Shown here: in pieces, positions 1 through 9,374 of the stretch | Numbering within the stretch: the first letter of the stretch is position 1 | How the letters are laid out: every line of letters begins with the position of its first letter | The notes under the pieces: model-generated | Databases searched by the model: none | What the model saw: the letters and a program-made list of their open reading frames with translations, nothing else | Told to the model about the DNA's origin: nothing | Assembly (NCBI RefSeq): GCF_010499245.1 | Contig: NZ_JAAGOW010000001.1 | Location: forward strand, 62,001-126,000 | DNA length: 64,000 bases | Reading direction: 5' to 3' | DNA from: Variovorax sp. WS11 | GTDB lineage: Bacteria > Pseudomonadota > Gammaproteobacteria > Burkholderiales > Burkholderiaceae_C | Position numbers and translations under genes: made by a program

Positions 1-3
1 TCT

Positions 4-1446
4 TCAAGCCGAGGGAGCGATGGCCTCGGCATATTCGTAAAGCGCGCCGAGGATCTCCTCGCCGCGCTCGTCGGCCGTCTCGGCCAGCACGTCGATCGCG
101 GCGAAGAGCTGGTCGACATTGCGCGCCCCGCCCTCGCCTTCGAGCAGGCGCGCCACGCGATGCGCCTCCCAGCGCTCGACCTGCTCGGCATCGAGCGTAT
201 CGGGAAAGTTGCGCGCGCGGTAGCGGAACACCAGCTCCTCCAGCCGAGGGTCGTCGAAGCCGGTGCGCGAACGCGCCAGCTCGGCGGGCGACAGGCCGCG
301 CAGTTGCGTGAGCCGCCGGCGGTCGCCGTTGCCGACGAAGCCGCCGTAGAGGTCCTCGTCGACATCGAGCGTCTCTGCGCGCGGCCGCTCGTAGACCTGC
401 GGCCAGATGGCGCTCATGTCGGGCAGCGCCGCCGCCAGTGCCGCGTGGCGCATCGCCGCATCGAGGTCGATGCCCCAGCGCGTGGCCATGGCCGGCGCCA
501 GGGTCTTGAGGTTGCCGACCACCATCGGCGACTTGTTGAGGTGCACGCCCTTCAGCGGCAGGCGCAGCACGCCTTCCGGCAGATCGGCGCTGCGGGTGAA
601 GAGGCGCAGGCGCAGGGTCGCGACGTCCAGGTCGCGCAGCTCGCTGGGGTCGTGCGCGAGGTCCCAGGCGAGCAGCTCGTTCTTGTTGCTCGGATGGCTC
701 GCCAGCGGCCACATCACGGCGAGGCATCCGCGCTCGGCCGGGAACATGCCCGAGACGTGCAGGAAGGGCCGCGCCGTCTCGCGCGTGGCCGGCAAGCCCA
801 GCTCGCCGGCGACGCGGTCTTTCTTGTGCAACCCCAGCGCGAAGTCGAAGAGCTTGGGCTGGCGCGTGCGGATGAGGCGCGCCAGCGCGATGGTGGCGCG
901 CACGTCCGAGAGCGCATCGTGGGCCGCCTCGTGCAGCAGCCCGTTGGCGCGCGCCAGGTCTTCCAGCTTGAAGCTCTGCGAGCCGTCTTCCTTCTTCGGC
1001 CACTCGATGCCCTCGGGGCGGAGCGCAAAACACAGGCGCACGACATCGAGCAGGTCCCATCGGCCGCAGTCGTTCTGCCACTCGCGCGCGTAGGGGTCGA
1101 TGAGGTTGCGCCAGAACAGGAAACGCGTCACCTCGTCGTCGAAGCGGATGGTGTTGTAGCCGACGCCGATGGTGCCGGGCTGCGAGAACGCGGCCTCGAT
1201 CTGCGCGGCGAACTCATGCTCGGGCAGGCCGCGTTCGAGGCACAGCTGGGGCGTGATGCCGGTGATCAGGCAGGACTCCGGGCTCGGCAGGTAGTCGGGC
1301 GCGGGCTTGCAGTAGATCATCAAGGGCTCGCCGATCTCGTTGAGCTCGGCGTCGGTGCGAACGCCCGCGAACTGCGCGGGCCGGTCGCGCCGCGGCACGA
1401 CGCCGAAGGTCTCGTAGTCGTGCCAAAGAAAAGTCTGCTTCGTCAT
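4..1446 (-). CDS. sbcB: Exodeoxyribonuclease I
   Basis: This 480-aa protein is exonuclease I, which degrades single-stranded DNA 3' to 5' in recombination and mismatch repair. The N-terminal DEDDh exonuclease domain is visible: D10 and E12 in HDYETFG, D103 in the GYNTIRFDDE motif, and H176 with D181 in HEAAHDALSD. The C-terminal half matches the SH3-like and helical domains of the family, and the length is normal. An upstream in-frame extension to 1599 exists, but the start at 1446 gives the conserved MTKQTFLW opening and follows an AGGGAGAAA ribosome site. It stands alone, 79 bp downstream of cls on the same strand. Confidence 0.95.
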   Translation of the reverse strand: MTKQTFLWHDYETFGVVPRRDRPAQFAGVRTDAELNEIGEPLMIYCKPAPDYLPSPESCLITGITPQLCLERGLPEHEFAAQIEAAFSQPGTIGVGYNTIRFDDEVTRFLFWRNLIDPYAREWQNDCGRWDLLDVVRLCFALRPEGIEWPKKEDGSQSFKLEDLARANGLLHEAAHDALSDVRATIALARLIRTRQPKLFDFALGLHKKDRVAGELGLPATRETARPFLHVSGMFPAERGCLAVMWPLASHPSNKNELLAWDLAHDPSELRDLDVATLRLRLFTRSADLPEGVLRLPLKGVHLNKSPMVVGNLKTLAPAMATRWGIDLDAAMRHAALAAALPDMSAIWPQVYERPRAETLDVDEDLYGGFVGNGDRRRLTQLRGLSPAELARSRTGFDDPRLEELVFRYRARNFPDTLDAEQVERWEAHRVARLLEGEGGARNVDQLFAAIDVLAETADERGEEILGALYEYAEAIAPSA

Positions 1447-1525
1447 CAAAAGTGATTTCTCCCTCTTATTACTTTTGCGCCCTTCGCGAAAGCCTCGCGT
1501 CCGGCAATTCGATCCCGATCTCGTT

Positions 1526-2983
1526 TCAGAGAAGCGGTGAAAACAGCCGCGCGGTCGCATCCCCGAGCCGGCGCGCGAAAGCCTGGCGCCGCAGCGCACG
1601 GACCGGCGAGGCGCTGTGCAGATCGGTCTCGAACTGCGCCGCGAGCGGTTTGGCGAGCGCCGGGCCGTAGATCACGGCGCACACCTCGAAATTGAGCCGG
1701 AAGCTGCGATTGTCGAAGTTGGCGGTGCCGATCATCGCGCAATGGTCGTCCACCACCAGCGTCTTGGAGTGCAGCATGCGCGCCTTGTACTCCCAGATCT
1801 TGACGCCGGCGGCGATCAGCTCGTCGTAGTAGGAGCGCGCGGCGGCGCTCACGACCAGCGAATCGCTGCGCCGCGGCACCAGCAGGCGCACGTCCACGCC
1901 GCGCAGTGCCGCGCTGGTCAGTGCCATCAACGCCGGCTCGCCGGGCACGAAGTACGGCGTGGTGAGCCATGCGCGATGCGAAGCCGAGTGGATGGCAGCG
2001 ACGTGGATGCGGTGGATGGCTTCGAGGGCGCTGTCGGGCCCGCTGGTGACGATCTGCACCGGGATATCGCCCGCGCCATCGTTGCCGGGCAGCCGCGGCA
2101 GCAGGGCATCGAGCGTCTTGTTGATGCGGCGCGGGTCCTCGCCGGTCGCGTAGGTCCAGTCCTCGAGGAAGGTGGTCTGCAGCCAGCGCACCGCGCTGCC
2201 CTCGATGCGCAGGTGGGCGTCGTGGTAGGCGTCGGGTCGGATGCGGCGGTCTTCCGCGTCGGTGATGTTGACGCCGCCGGTGAAGCCGACGCGCCCGTCG
2301 CACACCACGATCTTGCGGTGGGTGCGGTAGTTGATCACGGGCCGCAGCCGCCGGCCGATGCGGGTGTCGTGAAACAGCGCGACTTCGATGCCCGCCTCGA
2401 GCATGGGCGCCATGAAGCGGCGCCCGATGCGCTTGGAGCCCAGGGCGTCGAGCAGCAGGCGCACGGTGACGCCCTCGCGCGCGCGTTCGATCAGCAGGTC
2501 GCGCAGCGCCGTACCGGTCCTGTCGGGCTCGAAGATGTAGTACTCGAGGTGGACGTGGTCGCGCGCCTCGCGGATCGCCTCGAAGATGGCGTCGAAGGTG
2601 CTGGCACCGCCGGACAGCAGCTCGGTGGCCGTGGCGCTCGAGACCGGCAGCCCGCAGGCCGCCGTGCCGAGCGCAGCCATCTGGCGCAGCGCCGGCGGCG
2701 CGCGCTCGGCCGCCGCGCGCAGGCTGGCCACGTCGGCCGGCGCCTGGGCGATGGCGCGGCTGCGCAGCCGCTTGAGGCGCTGCTTCTTCAACCGCTGCGG
2801 CCCAAGGAAGTAGTAGATGAGGAATCCCGCGAACGGCAGCAGCGCCAGCGAGAGGATCCAGCTCATCGTCGAGACCGGCGCGCGCTTCTGCATCACGATC
2901 CAGACGGAAAGCACCGCGATGTAGCCGCTCCACGCGAGGGAGAGGCCGGTCTTCCATTCCTGGCTGAGCTCGGGGAGGATCAA
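1526..2983 (-). CDS. cls: Cardiolipin synthase (phospholipase D type)
   Basis: This 485-aa membrane protein is a bacterial cardiolipin synthase, joining two phosphatidylglycerols (or PG and PE) into cardiolipin at the inner membrane. Two N-terminal transmembrane helices lie at about residues 15-31 and 40-60. Two HKD motifs follow: H222 in HRKIVVCDG and H405 in HSKTLVVDD, each with the downstream GG/GT-N pattern of the phospholipase D fold. The length equals that of ClsA-type enzymes, so ClsA is the best guess. A ClsB or ClsC assignment is less likely because the membrane anchor is present. Confidence 0.92.
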   Translation of the reverse strand: MILPELSQEWKTGLSLAWSGYIAVLSVWIVMQKRAPVSTMSWILSLALLPFAGFLIYYFLGPQRLKKQRLKRLRSRAIAQAPADVASLRAAAERAPPALRQMAALGTAACGLPVSSATATELLSGGASTFDAIFEAIREARDHVHLEYYIFEPDRTGTALRDLLIERAREGVTVRLLLDALGSKRIGRRFMAPMLEAGIEVALFHDTRIGRRLRPVINYRTHRKIVVCDGRVGFTGGVNITDAEDRRIRPDAYHDAHLRIEGSAVRWLQTTFLEDWTYATGEDPRRINKTLDALLPRLPGNDGAGDIPVQIVTSGPDSALEAIHRIHVAAIHSASHRAWLTTPYFVPGEPALMALTSAALRGVDVRLLVPRRSDSLVVSAAARSYYDELIAAGVKIWEYKARMLHSKTLVVDDHCAMIGTANFDNRSFRLNFEVCAVIYGPALAKPLAAQFETDLHSASPVRALRRQAFARRLGDATARLFSPLL

Positions 2984-3004
2984 AGGGCGAAGAGAGGTTC
3001 GTGC

Positions 3005-3041
3005 AAGAAAAAAGGCCGGTAGCGCGAATGCTACCGGCCTT
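3005..3041 (-). terminator. Rho-independent terminator after clpA
   Basis: A 12-bp perfect stem (AAGGCCGGTAGC at 3012-3023 with GCTACCGGCCTT at 3030-3041, loop of 6) is followed on the minus strand by a T-run. It lies 28 bp past the clpA stop. Confidence 0.9.
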
Positions 3042-3068
3042 GGGACTGGCGTCGCCCAGGATCGCGGA

Positions 3069-5387
3069 TCAGCCCGTGGCGGCCTCTTCGGCTTCGGGCT
3101 TGGCGCGGCCTTCCTTCTTCGGCAGGGGCTGGATGTCCAACTGCACCTCTTCCTTGTCGTCGAGGTCCACCGTGAGACGCCCGCCTTCCTGCAGGCGTCC
3201 GAACAGCAGCTCGTCGGCCAGGGCGCGGCGGATCGTGTCCTGGATCAGGCGCTGCATCGGGCGCGCGCCCATCAGCGGGTCGAAGCCCTTCTTCGCCAGG
3301 TGCTTGCGCAGCGTGTCGGTGAAGGTGACGTCGACCTTCTTCTCGGCCAGCTGGGTTTCGAGCTGCAGCAGGAACTTGTCGACCACGCGCAGGATGATCT
3401 GCTCGTCCAGCGACTTGAAGCTCACGATCGCATCCAGGCGGTTACGGAATTCCGGCGTGAACAGGCGCTTGATGTCGCCCATCTCGTCGCCCGCCTGGCG
3501 CGGGTTGGTGAAGCCGATGGTCGCCTTGTTCATGGTCTCGGCGCCCGCGTTGGTGGTCATCACGATGATCACGTTGCGGAAGTCGGCCTTGCGCCCGTTG
3601 TTGTCCGTCAGCGTGCCATGGTCCATCACCTGCAGCAGCACGTTGAAGATGTCCGGGTGCGCCTTCTCGATCTCGTCGAGCAGCAGCACCGCGTGTGGCT
3701 TCTTCGTGATCGCCTCAGTCAAGAGACCGCCCTGGTCGAAACCGACGTAGCCGGGAGGCGCGCCGATCAGCCGGCTCACCGCATGGCGCTCCATGTATTC
3801 GGACATGTCGAAGCGGATCAGCTCGATGCCCATGATGTAGGCCAGCTGCTTCGCCGCCTCGGTCTTGCCGACGCCGGTGGGGCCGCTGAACAGGAAGGAG
3901 CCGATCGGCTTGTCGTCGCGACCGAGGCCGGAACGTGCCATCTTGACGGACGAGGCGAGCACCTCGAGCGCCTTGTCCTGGCCGAACACCACGCTCTTGA
4001 GGTCGCGCTCGATGTTCTGCAGCTTGCCGCGGTCGTCGTTCGAGACGTTGGCCGGGGGAATGCGCGCGATCTTGGCGACGATTTCCTCGACCTCGGTCTT
4101 GCCGATGGTCTTCTTGCGCTTGTTCGCCGGCAGGATGCGCTGCGAAGCGCCGGCCTCGTCGATCACGTCGATGGCCTTGTCGGGCAGGTGGCGGTCGTTG
4201 ATGTACTTGGCGCTCAGCTCCGCCGCGGCCTGCAGCGCGGCCACGCCGTACTTCACGCCATGGTGCTCCTCGAAGCGGGACTTCAGGCCCTTCAGGATGT
4301 CGACCGTTTCCTGCACGGTCGGCTCGACCACGTCGACCTTCTGGAAGCGGCGCGACAGGGCCGCATCCTTCTCGAAGATGCCGCGGTACTCGGTGAAGGT
4401 GGTGGCGCCGATGCACTTGAGCGCGCCGCTGGACAGCGCGGGCTTCAGCAGGTTCGACGCATCCAGCGTTCCGCCCGAGGCGGCGCCGGCGCCGATCAGC
4501 GTGTGGATCTCGTCGATGAAGAGGATCGCGTTGGGCTTGTCCTTGAGGGACTTGAGCACGCCCTTCAGGCGCTGCTCGAAGTCACCGCGGTACTTGGTGC
4601 CGGCCAGCAGCGCGCCCATGTCGAGCGAGTACACGTGGGACTCGCCCAGGATCTCCGGCACGTCGCCCTGCGTGATGCGCCAGGCCAGACCCTCGGCGAT
4701 GGCGGTCTTGCCGACGCCGGCCTCGCCCACCAGCAGCGGGTTGTTCTTGCGGCGGCGGCACAGGATCTGGATCACGCGCTCGACCTCGTACTCGCGGCCG
4801 ATCAGCGGATCGATCTTGCCGTCCTTGGCCATCTGGTTGAGGTTCTGCGTGAACTGCTCGAGCGGGGACGACTTCTCGTTCTTCTCGCCGCCGCCCTCCT
4901 CGCCCTCGGAGGACGATTCGCCGCTGCTCTTGGTGGCCTCCGGCGGGTCGCTCTTCTTGATGCCGTGAGCGATGAAGTTCACCACGTCCAGGCGCGTCAC
5001 GCCCTGCTGGTGCAGGTAGTAGACGGCGTGCGAGTCCTTCTCGCCGAAGATCGCGACCAGCACGTTGGCGCCGGTGACTTCCTTCTTGCCGTTGCCGGTG
5101 GACTGCACATGCATGATGGCGCGCTGGATCACGCGCTGGAACCCGAGCGTGGGCTGGGTGTCCACATCGTCGGTGCCTGCCACCTGCGGGGTGTTGTCCT
5201 TGATGAAATTGGTAAGCGACGCGCGAAGGTCGTCCACGTTGGCCGAGCAGGCGCGCAGAACTTCGGCGGCGCTCGGGTTGTCCAGCAAAGCGAGCAGCAA
5301 ATGCTCCACCGTGATGAACTCATGGCGTTGCTGCCTGGCTTCCACAAAAGCCATGTGCAAGCTGACTTCCAGTTCCTGGGCAATCAT
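3069..5387 (-). CDS. clpA: ATP-dependent Clp protease ATP-binding subunit ClpA
   Basis: This 772-aa AAA+ unfoldase feeds substrates into ClpP. Domains in order are the N-terminal Clp_N repeat domain (about 1-145), an acidic Glu/Gly/Ser linker (about 150-175), AAA domain 1 with Walker A GEAGVGKT at 221-228 and Walker B FIDE, then AAA domain 2 with Walker A GPTGVGKT near residue 500 and the ClpB_D2-small domain. There is no ClpB-type middle coiled coil. It follows clpS by 54 bp, the usual adaptor/unfoldase pair. An AAGGAAAT ribosome site precedes the ATG. Confidence 0.97.
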   Translation of the reverse strand: MIAQELEVSLHMAFVEARQQRHEFITVEHLLLALLDNPSAAEVLRACSANVDDLRASLTNFIKDNTPQVAGTDDVDTQPTLGFQRVIQRAIMHVQSTGNGKKEVTGANVLVAIFGEKDSHAVYYLHQQGVTRLDVVNFIAHGIKKSDPPEATKSSGESSSEGEEGGGEKNEKSSPLEQFTQNLNQMAKDGKIDPLIGREYEVERVIQILCRRRKNNPLLVGEAGVGKTAIAEGLAWRITQGDVPEILGESHVYSLDMGALLAGTKYRGDFEQRLKGVLKSLKDKPNAILFIDEIHTLIGAGAASGGTLDASNLLKPALSSGALKCIGATTFTEYRGIFEKDAALSRRFQKVDVVEPTVQETVDILKGLKSRFEEHHGVKYGVAALQAAAELSAKYINDRHLPDKAIDVIDEAGASQRILPANKRKKTIGKTEVEEIVAKIARIPPANVSNDDRGKLQNIERDLKSVVFGQDKALEVLASSVKMARSGLGRDDKPIGSFLFSGPTGVGKTEAAKQLAYIMGIELIRFDMSEYMERHAVSRLIGAPPGYVGFDQGGLLTEAITKKPHAVLLLDEIEKAHPDIFNVLLQVMDHGTLTDNNGRKADFRNVIIVMTTNAGAETMNKATIGFTNPRQAGDEMGDIKRLFTPEFRNRLDAIVSFKSLDEQIILRVVDKFLLQLETQLAEKKVDVTFTDTLRKHLAKKGFDPLMGARPMQRLIQDTIRRALADELLFGRLQEGGRLTVDLDDKEEVQLDIQPLPKKEGRAKPEAEEAATG

Positions 5388-5441
5388 GTTATTTCCTTTG
5401 GCTTTGCTGTAAATGAATTCTCAGATGGGTTGGAGCGCGAT

Positions 5442-5801
5442 TTATTCAACCGGTTCACTGACGCACTGCAGCGGATGCCCGGCCTGGTGAGCCGCTTCCA
5501 TCACCTGATTGACCTTGGTGGCTGCCATGTCGCGGGAATAGACGCCGCAGATGCCGCGGCCGTCGAGATGGATCTTGAGCATGATCTGGGTGGCGGTTTC
5601 CCGGTCCTTGTTGAAGAACTCCTGGATCACGACGATCACGAACTCCATCGGCGTGTAGTCGTCGTTGAGCATCACTACCTGATACATCTGCGGCGGCGCG
5701 GTCTTCTGCGGACGCCGCTCGATCACGACCGCATCGCCGTCGTCCCGCCCCGGCTTCACGGCCGGCGGCGTTGGGGGAGTCGAGGGGATTTTGGTAGCCA
5801 T
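5442..5801 (-). CDS. clpS: ATP-dependent Clp protease adaptor ClpS
   Basis: This 119-aa adaptor binds N-degron substrates and delivers them to ClpA. After a Pro-rich disordered N-terminus comes the conserved core with [17 protein letters not shown], which contains the ND motif of the N-degron pocket, and [20 protein letters not shown] near the end. An alternative ATG lies 9 bp upstream at 5810. I prefer 5801 because the MATK opening is usual in this family. It is the first gene of the clpS-clpA pair. Confidence 0.95.
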   Translation of the reverse strand: MATKIPSTPPTPPAVKPGRDDGDAVVIERRPQKTAPPQMYQVVMLNDDYTPMEFVIVVIQEFFNKDRETATQIMLKIHLDGRGICGVYSRDMAATKVNQVMEAAHQAGHPLQCVSEPVE

Positions 5802-5961
5802 GAAAATCATTTTATCGAGCCGACCGGCGCTTGCAGCGCCCGTGATGGCACAACTGGTGGCAGCTTTGTGACATTCAAGACGCGGGCGGCCGGATTGCCC
5901 CGGAAAGCGTATGCAAGCGGCGTGCCTTCCCCCGGCGAATCCGGCACGCTGCGGCGCAAGG

Positions 5962-5994
5962 AAAAAAGCCCCGGCGCCTTGCGGAACCGGGGCT
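5962..5994 (-). terminator. Rho-independent terminator after icd
   Basis: The inverted repeat AGCCCCGG / CCGGGGCT is followed on the minus strand by a TTTTTT run, 40 bp past the icd stop. The rest of 5802-6033 shows no gene; in particular no cold-shock gene is present before clpS. Confidence 0.85.
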
Positions 5995-6033
5995 TGGCGC
6001 GGAAGGCATCCGTCGACGCTTCGCGGGCCGCTT

Positions 6034-7293
6034 TTACATGTTGTCAATCATGACCTGGCCGAAGCCCGAGCAGCTCACCTGGGTCGCGCCCTCCATCAGG
6101 CGGGCGAAGTCGTAGGTCACCTTCTTGCTGGCAATGGACTTTTCCATCGAGCGGATGATCAGGTCGGCAGCCTCGGTCCAGCCCATGTGGCGCAGCATCA
6201 TCTCCGCCGAAAGGATCTCGGAGCCGGGGTTCACGTAGTCCTTGCCGGCGTACTTCGGCGCCGTGCCATGCGTGGCTTCGAACATGGCGACCGTGTCGCT
6301 CAGGTTGGCGCCCGGGGCGATGCCGATGCCGCCGACCTGGGCGGCCAGCGCGTCGGACACATAGTCGCCGTTCAGGTTCAGGGTGGCGATCACGCTGTAC
6401 TCGGCCGGACGCAGCAGGATCTGTTGCAGGAAGGCGTCGGCGATCGAGTCCTTGACGGTGATTTCCTTGCCGGACTTGGGGTTCTTGAACTTCATCCAGG
6501 GGCCGCCGTCGATCAGCTCGGCGCCGAACTCCTTGGCCGCCAGGCCATAGGCCCAGTCGCGGAAGCCGCCCTCGGTGAACTTCATGATGTTGCCCTTGTG
6601 CACGATCGTCACGCTGGGCTTGTCGTTGTCGATCGCGTACTGGATCGCCTTGCGCACCAGGCGCTCGGTGCCCTCGCGCGACACAGGCTTGATGCCCAGG
6701 CCCGAGGTGTTGGGGAAGCGGATCTTCTTGACGCCGAAGTCGTCCTGCAGGATCTTGATGAGCTTTTTGGCTTTTTCGCTCTCGGCCTCGAATTCGATGC
6801 CGGCGTAGATGTCCTCCGAGTTCTCGCGGAAGATCACCATGTTGGTCTTGTGCGGCTCCTTGACCGGGCTGGGCACGCCCTCGAAATACTGAATGGGGCG
6901 CAGGCAGACGTACAGGTCGAGTTCCTGGCGCAGCGCAACATTCAGCGAGCGGATGCCGCCGCCGACCGGGGTGGTCAGCGGGCCCTTGATCGACACCACG
7001 TAGTCGCGCACCGCGTGCAGGGTTTCCTCGGGGAGCCAGACGTCGGGGCCGTAGACCTTGGTCGACTTCTCACCGGCATAGACCTCCATCCACTGGATCT
7101 TCTTCTTGCCGCCGTAGGTCTTGGCGACCGCCGCGTCGACCACCTTGATCATCACCGGCGTGATGTCGAGCCCGGTACCGTCACCCTCGATGAAAGGAAT
7201 GATGGGTTGGTCAGGCACATTGAGCGAATTGTCGGCATTGACCGTGATCTTCTGGCCGTCGGCCGGGACTTTGATGTGCTGATAGCTGGACAT
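6034..7293 (-). CDS. icd: NADP-dependent isocitrate dehydrogenase
   Basis: This 419-aa enzyme oxidises isocitrate to 2-oxoglutarate in the TCA cycle, making NADPH. It matches the E. coli Icd type in length and layout, with the [13 protein letters not shown] substrate loop, the [13 protein letters not shown] region, and the NLNGDYVSD and [13 protein letters not shown] segments that bind metal and cofactor. It is flanked by its own terminator and diverges from the small exported gene at 7485, so it is probably transcribed alone. Confidence 0.96.
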   Translation of the reverse strand: MSSYQHIKVPADGQKITVNADNSLNVPDQPIIPFIEGDGTGLDITPVMIKVVDAAVAKTYGGKKKIQWMEVYAGEKSTKVYGPDVWLPEETLHAVRDYVVSIKGPLTTPVGGGIRSLNVALRQELDLYVCLRPIQYFEGVPSPVKEPHKTNMVIFRENSEDIYAGIEFEAESEKAKKLIKILQDDFGVKKIRFPNTSGLGIKPVSREGTERLVRKAIQYAIDNDKPSVTIVHKGNIMKFTEGGFRDWAYGLAAKEFGAELIDGGPWMKFKNPKSGKEITVKDSIADAFLQQILLRPAEYSVIATLNLNGDYVSDALAAQVGGIGIAPGANLSDTVAMFEATHGTAPKYAGKDYVNPGSEILSAEMMLRHMGWTEAADLIIRSMEKSIASKKVTYDFARLMEGATQVSCSGFGQVMIDNM

Positions 7294-7387
7294 GACAGCG
7301 GGCTCCGGGGATGAATTGAAGGCAGGAAGACACTATGTTTCCAGCCGGCTGAATAGCCGTAGAATTTTAGACGCAACCGGAGGAGCG

Positions 7388-7437
7388 GAAGGCTCTGTCA
7401 ACCGCGGTCATATAGCCCTCGTTGTTGACGGACCTTC
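7388..7437. repeat. Imperfect inverted repeat between icd and the small exported gene
   Basis: A left arm at 7388-7402 (GAAGGCTCTGTCAAC) pairs with a right arm at 7424-7437 (GTTGACGGACCTTC), leaving a loop of about 21 nt. It lies in the divergent region and could be an operator or an mRNA leader structure. No matching protein site is recognised. Confidence 0.45.
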
Positions 7438-7484
7438 TGCTGGCCGGGAGGCATTTTCAAACCATTTCCACAGAGGATCCTGTA

Positions 7485-7802
7485 ATGAGCAAAGTTCTCG
7501 CAGTCATGATGGCCGGCTTGTTCGCCACCGCCGCATTCGCGCAGACCCAACCCGCCGAGATCAACCCCCAGGGTCAGGGTAAGGCCGCTGACCGGGCCGA
7601 AGCCAGGAAGGCCGCCAAGCCTGCCGGCCAGGTCAAGGCTCCCGGTGGAGATCAGTCCAAGGTGGCAGAAGGCAGCGGCGGCGTGACCGCCACCGGCGCC
7701 GACAAGGCCGCCCAGGCCCGCCGCGATTCGCGCGATGCTCGCCGTCCGGCCAAGGGCGGCGGCAAGAAGGCGGTTCCCGTGCAAGGCGGCACGCCTCAGT
7801 AA
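7485..7802 (+). CDS. Small exported Ala/Lys-rich protein, unknown function
   Basis: This 105-aa protein has no recognised domain. An N-terminal signal peptide (MSKVLAVMMAGLFATAAFA, cleavage after about residue 19) is followed by a low-complexity, basic Ala/Gly/Lys/Gln-rich chain without cysteine. An AGAGG ribosome site lies 8 bp before the ATG, and a strong terminator follows the stop. Its signal peptide closely resembles that of the next gene at 7961, so the two may be paralogues. Proteins like this are often labelled TolA-like from composition alone; I do not assign that. Confidence 0.8.
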   Translation: MSKVLAVMMAGLFATAAFAQTQPAEINPQGQGKAADRAEARKAAKPAGQVKAPGGDQSKVAEGSGGVTATGADKAAQARRDSRDARRPAKGGGKKAVPVQGGTPQ

Positions 7803-7823
7803 GCCGTCCGGCACTGAGTCAAT

Positions 7824-7855
7824 CAAAAAAAGCGTTCTTCGGAACGCTTTTTTTT
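7824..7855 (+). terminator. Rho-independent terminator
   Basis: The stem AAGCGTTC / GAACGCTT with a TTCG tetraloop is followed by eight or more T. It is flanked by A-runs as well, so it could work in both directions. Confidence 0.9.
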
Positions 7856-7960
7856 GCCCGCACGCAGCAGGCCGTGTCAACTGACCATCTCCAAAGTCGT
7901 TGAACGCGGGCGCCCTCGACGAGGAACGCAATCCATATTTACGATTTCAAAGGATTTTTC

Positions 7961-8146
7961 ATGAATAAGCTGCTCGCCGCGTTGGTCGCCGGTTTCTTTG
8001 CCGTCGGCGCTTTTGCCGCCCAGGACGCTTCGGCGCCCGTGGCCGTCCCCAGCGCCTCCGTCCATGCGGTGAAGACCACCCAGAAGGCGGCGAAGAAGAA
8101 GGTCCGCCACGTCGCTCACAAGCCGCACGCCGCGAAGAAGGTGTAA
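7961..8146 (+). CDS. Tiny exported basic protein, unknown function
   Basis: This 61-aa protein begins with a signal peptide (MNKLLAALVAGFFAVGAFA) and ends in a strongly basic tail of KAAKKKVRHVAHKPHAAKKV type. Mature, it would be about 40 residues and very basic, with a composition like small acid-shock or histone-tail-like peptides. An AAAGGA ribosome site lies 7 bp before the ATG and a terminator lies about 20 bp after the stop. It is probably a separate transcript, since a terminator also precedes it. Function is unknown. Confidence 0.75.
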   Translation: MNKLLAALVAGFFAVGAFAAQDASAPVAVPSASVHAVKTTQKAAKKKVRHVAHKPHAAKKV

Positions 8147-8165
8147 GCTCCCCTACCCATCACCC

Positions 8166-8193
8166 ATGCCCGCCTGCGCGGGCATTTTTGTTT
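8166..8193 (+). terminator. Rho-independent terminator after the 61-aa gene
   Basis: The stem TGCCCGC / GCGGGCA (8167-8184) with a CTGC loop is followed by TTTTTGTTT. Confidence 0.85.
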
Positions 8194-8221
8194 GCGCCGT
8201 CCCTTGCATCAGAGCCGTCCC

Positions 8222-8674
8222 ATGTTCAAGCGTCCTATCGTCCTGCTCGCACTGTTCGCCTCGTTGATGGCATCAGCGCTCGCCCAGCAAGCCCAAACCG
8301 ATCTCCAGCGCGTCAAGCTGTCCGCGGGCATGTACCAGATCGATGCCCAGGTCGCCCAGACCCCGGAGCAGCGGCAGATCGGCCTCATGTTCCGCAAGGA
8401 GATGCCCCAGACCGAGGGCATGATCTTCGTGTTCGAGCAGCCCGCCACCCAGTGCTTCTGGATGCGCAACACCCTGCTGCCGCTGACCGCCGCCTTCGTC
8501 GCCGACGACGGGCGCATCGTCAACCTGGCGGACATGAAACCGCAGACCGACGAATCCCACTGCTCCGAGGAGCCGGTTCGCTTCGTGCTCGAGATGAACC
8601 AGGGCTGGTTCGCCCGCAAGAACATCAAGAAGGGCGCGAAGCTCGGCGGCGAGTTGTTCGCGAACAGACGCTGA
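8222..8674 (+). CDS. DUF192 family exported protein
   Basis: This 150-aa protein carries a signal peptide (MFKRPIVLLALFASLMASALA, cleavage near residue 21-22) and then a complete DUF192 domain. The family's core motifs are present: QIGLMFRKEMPQTEGMIFVF, the CFWMRNTLLPLTAAFV segment and the VLEMNQGWF C-terminal strand. DUF192 proteins are small secreted or periplasmic beta-rich proteins without an established role. It sits between two terminators and so appears to be monocistronic. Confidence 0.88.
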   Translation: MFKRPIVLLALFASLMASALAQQAQTDLQRVKLSAGMYQIDAQVAQTPEQRQIGLMFRKEMPQTEGMIFVFEQPATQCFWMRNTLLPLTAAFVADDGRIVNLADMKPQTDESHCSEEPVRFVLEMNQGWFARKNIKKGAKLGGELFANRR

Positions 8675-8694
8675 GGCACATCGGCGAGCCTCAA

Positions 8695-8727
8695 GAAAAA
8701 AGCCGACCCGCGGGTCGGCTTTTTTCT
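8695..8727. terminator. Bidirectional terminator between the DUF192 gene and sodB
   Basis: A perfect GCCGACCC / GGGTCGGC stem is flanked by an A-run on the left and a T-run on the right. It can end transcription of both convergent genes. Confidence 0.9.
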
Positions 8728-8745
8728 TTGCGGCAGCAGGTCGGC

Positions 8746-9327
8746 TCAGCCGAAGTTCTTCGCGGCGAAGTCCCAGTTCACGAGCTTGGCCAGGAAGGCC
8801 TCCACGTACTTGGGACGCAGGTTGCGGTAGTCGATGTAGTACGCGTGCTCCCAGACGTCCACCGTCAGCAGCGGCTTGTCGCCCGTGGTCAGCGGCGTGC
8901 CTGCGGCGCCCATGTTGACGATGTCCACCGTGCCGTCGGCCTTCTTCACCAGCCAGGTCCAGCCCGAACCGAAGTTGCCCACCGCCGACTTCACGAAGGC
9001 TTCCTTGAAGGCTGCGTAGTTGCCCCACTTGGCGTCGATCGCCTTGGCCAGCGCCCCGGTGGGCTCGCCGCCGCCGGCGGGCTTCATGCAGTTCCAGAAG
9101 AAGGTGTGGTTCCAGATCTGCGCGGCGTTGTTGTAGATGCCGCCGCTGGACTTCTTGACGATCTCCTCGAGTTCCATGTTCTCGAACTCGGTGCCCTTCT
9201 GCAGGTTGTTCAGGTTCACCACATAGGCGTTGTGATGCTTGCCGTAGTGGTACTCCAGCGTCTCCTTGGAGTACTCGGGCGCCAGCGCGTCCAGCGGATA
9301 TGGCAGGGGTGGAAGGACGTGTTCCAT
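8746..9327 (-). CDS. sodB: Superoxide dismutase, iron type
   Basis: This 193-aa cytoplasmic enzyme dismutates superoxide. The metal ligands are visible as H27, H74 (in [11 protein letters not shown]), D157 and H161 (in [13 protein letters not shown]). Q69 in the AAQIWNH motif is the residue position typical of Fe-SOD. The start at 9327 ([10 protein letters not shown]) was chosen over an upstream extension because it is the family's normal opening and is preceded by a GAGAAAAG sequence. Confidence 0.95.
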   Translation of the reverse strand: MEHVLPPLPYPLDALAPEYSKETLEYHYGKHHNAYVVNLNNLQKGTEFENMELEEIVKKSSGGIYNNAAQIWNHTFFWNCMKPAGGGEPTGALAKAIDAKWGNYAAFKEAFVKSAVGNFGSGWTWLVKKADGTVDIVNMGAAGTPLTTGDKPLLTVDVWEHAYYIDYRNLRPKYVEAFLAKLVNWDFAAKNFG

Positions 9328-9374
9328 GTCTTTTCTCGCAGGTTGGTTGTGGGACAAGGCATTCTAGAAAGGAA

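Noticed and set aside
1447..1599. Longer sbcB start at 1599
   Set aside because: The extra 51 residues have no family similarity and overlap the cls 3' end; the start at 1446 has a ribosome site and the conserved opening.
3300..6053. Very long open frame on the plus strand opposite clpA and clpS, and similar ones opposite carB and bamA
   Set aside because: They mirror well-supported genes, have low-complexity Arg/Ala/His-rich translations and no family signature; they result from GC-rich third codon positions.
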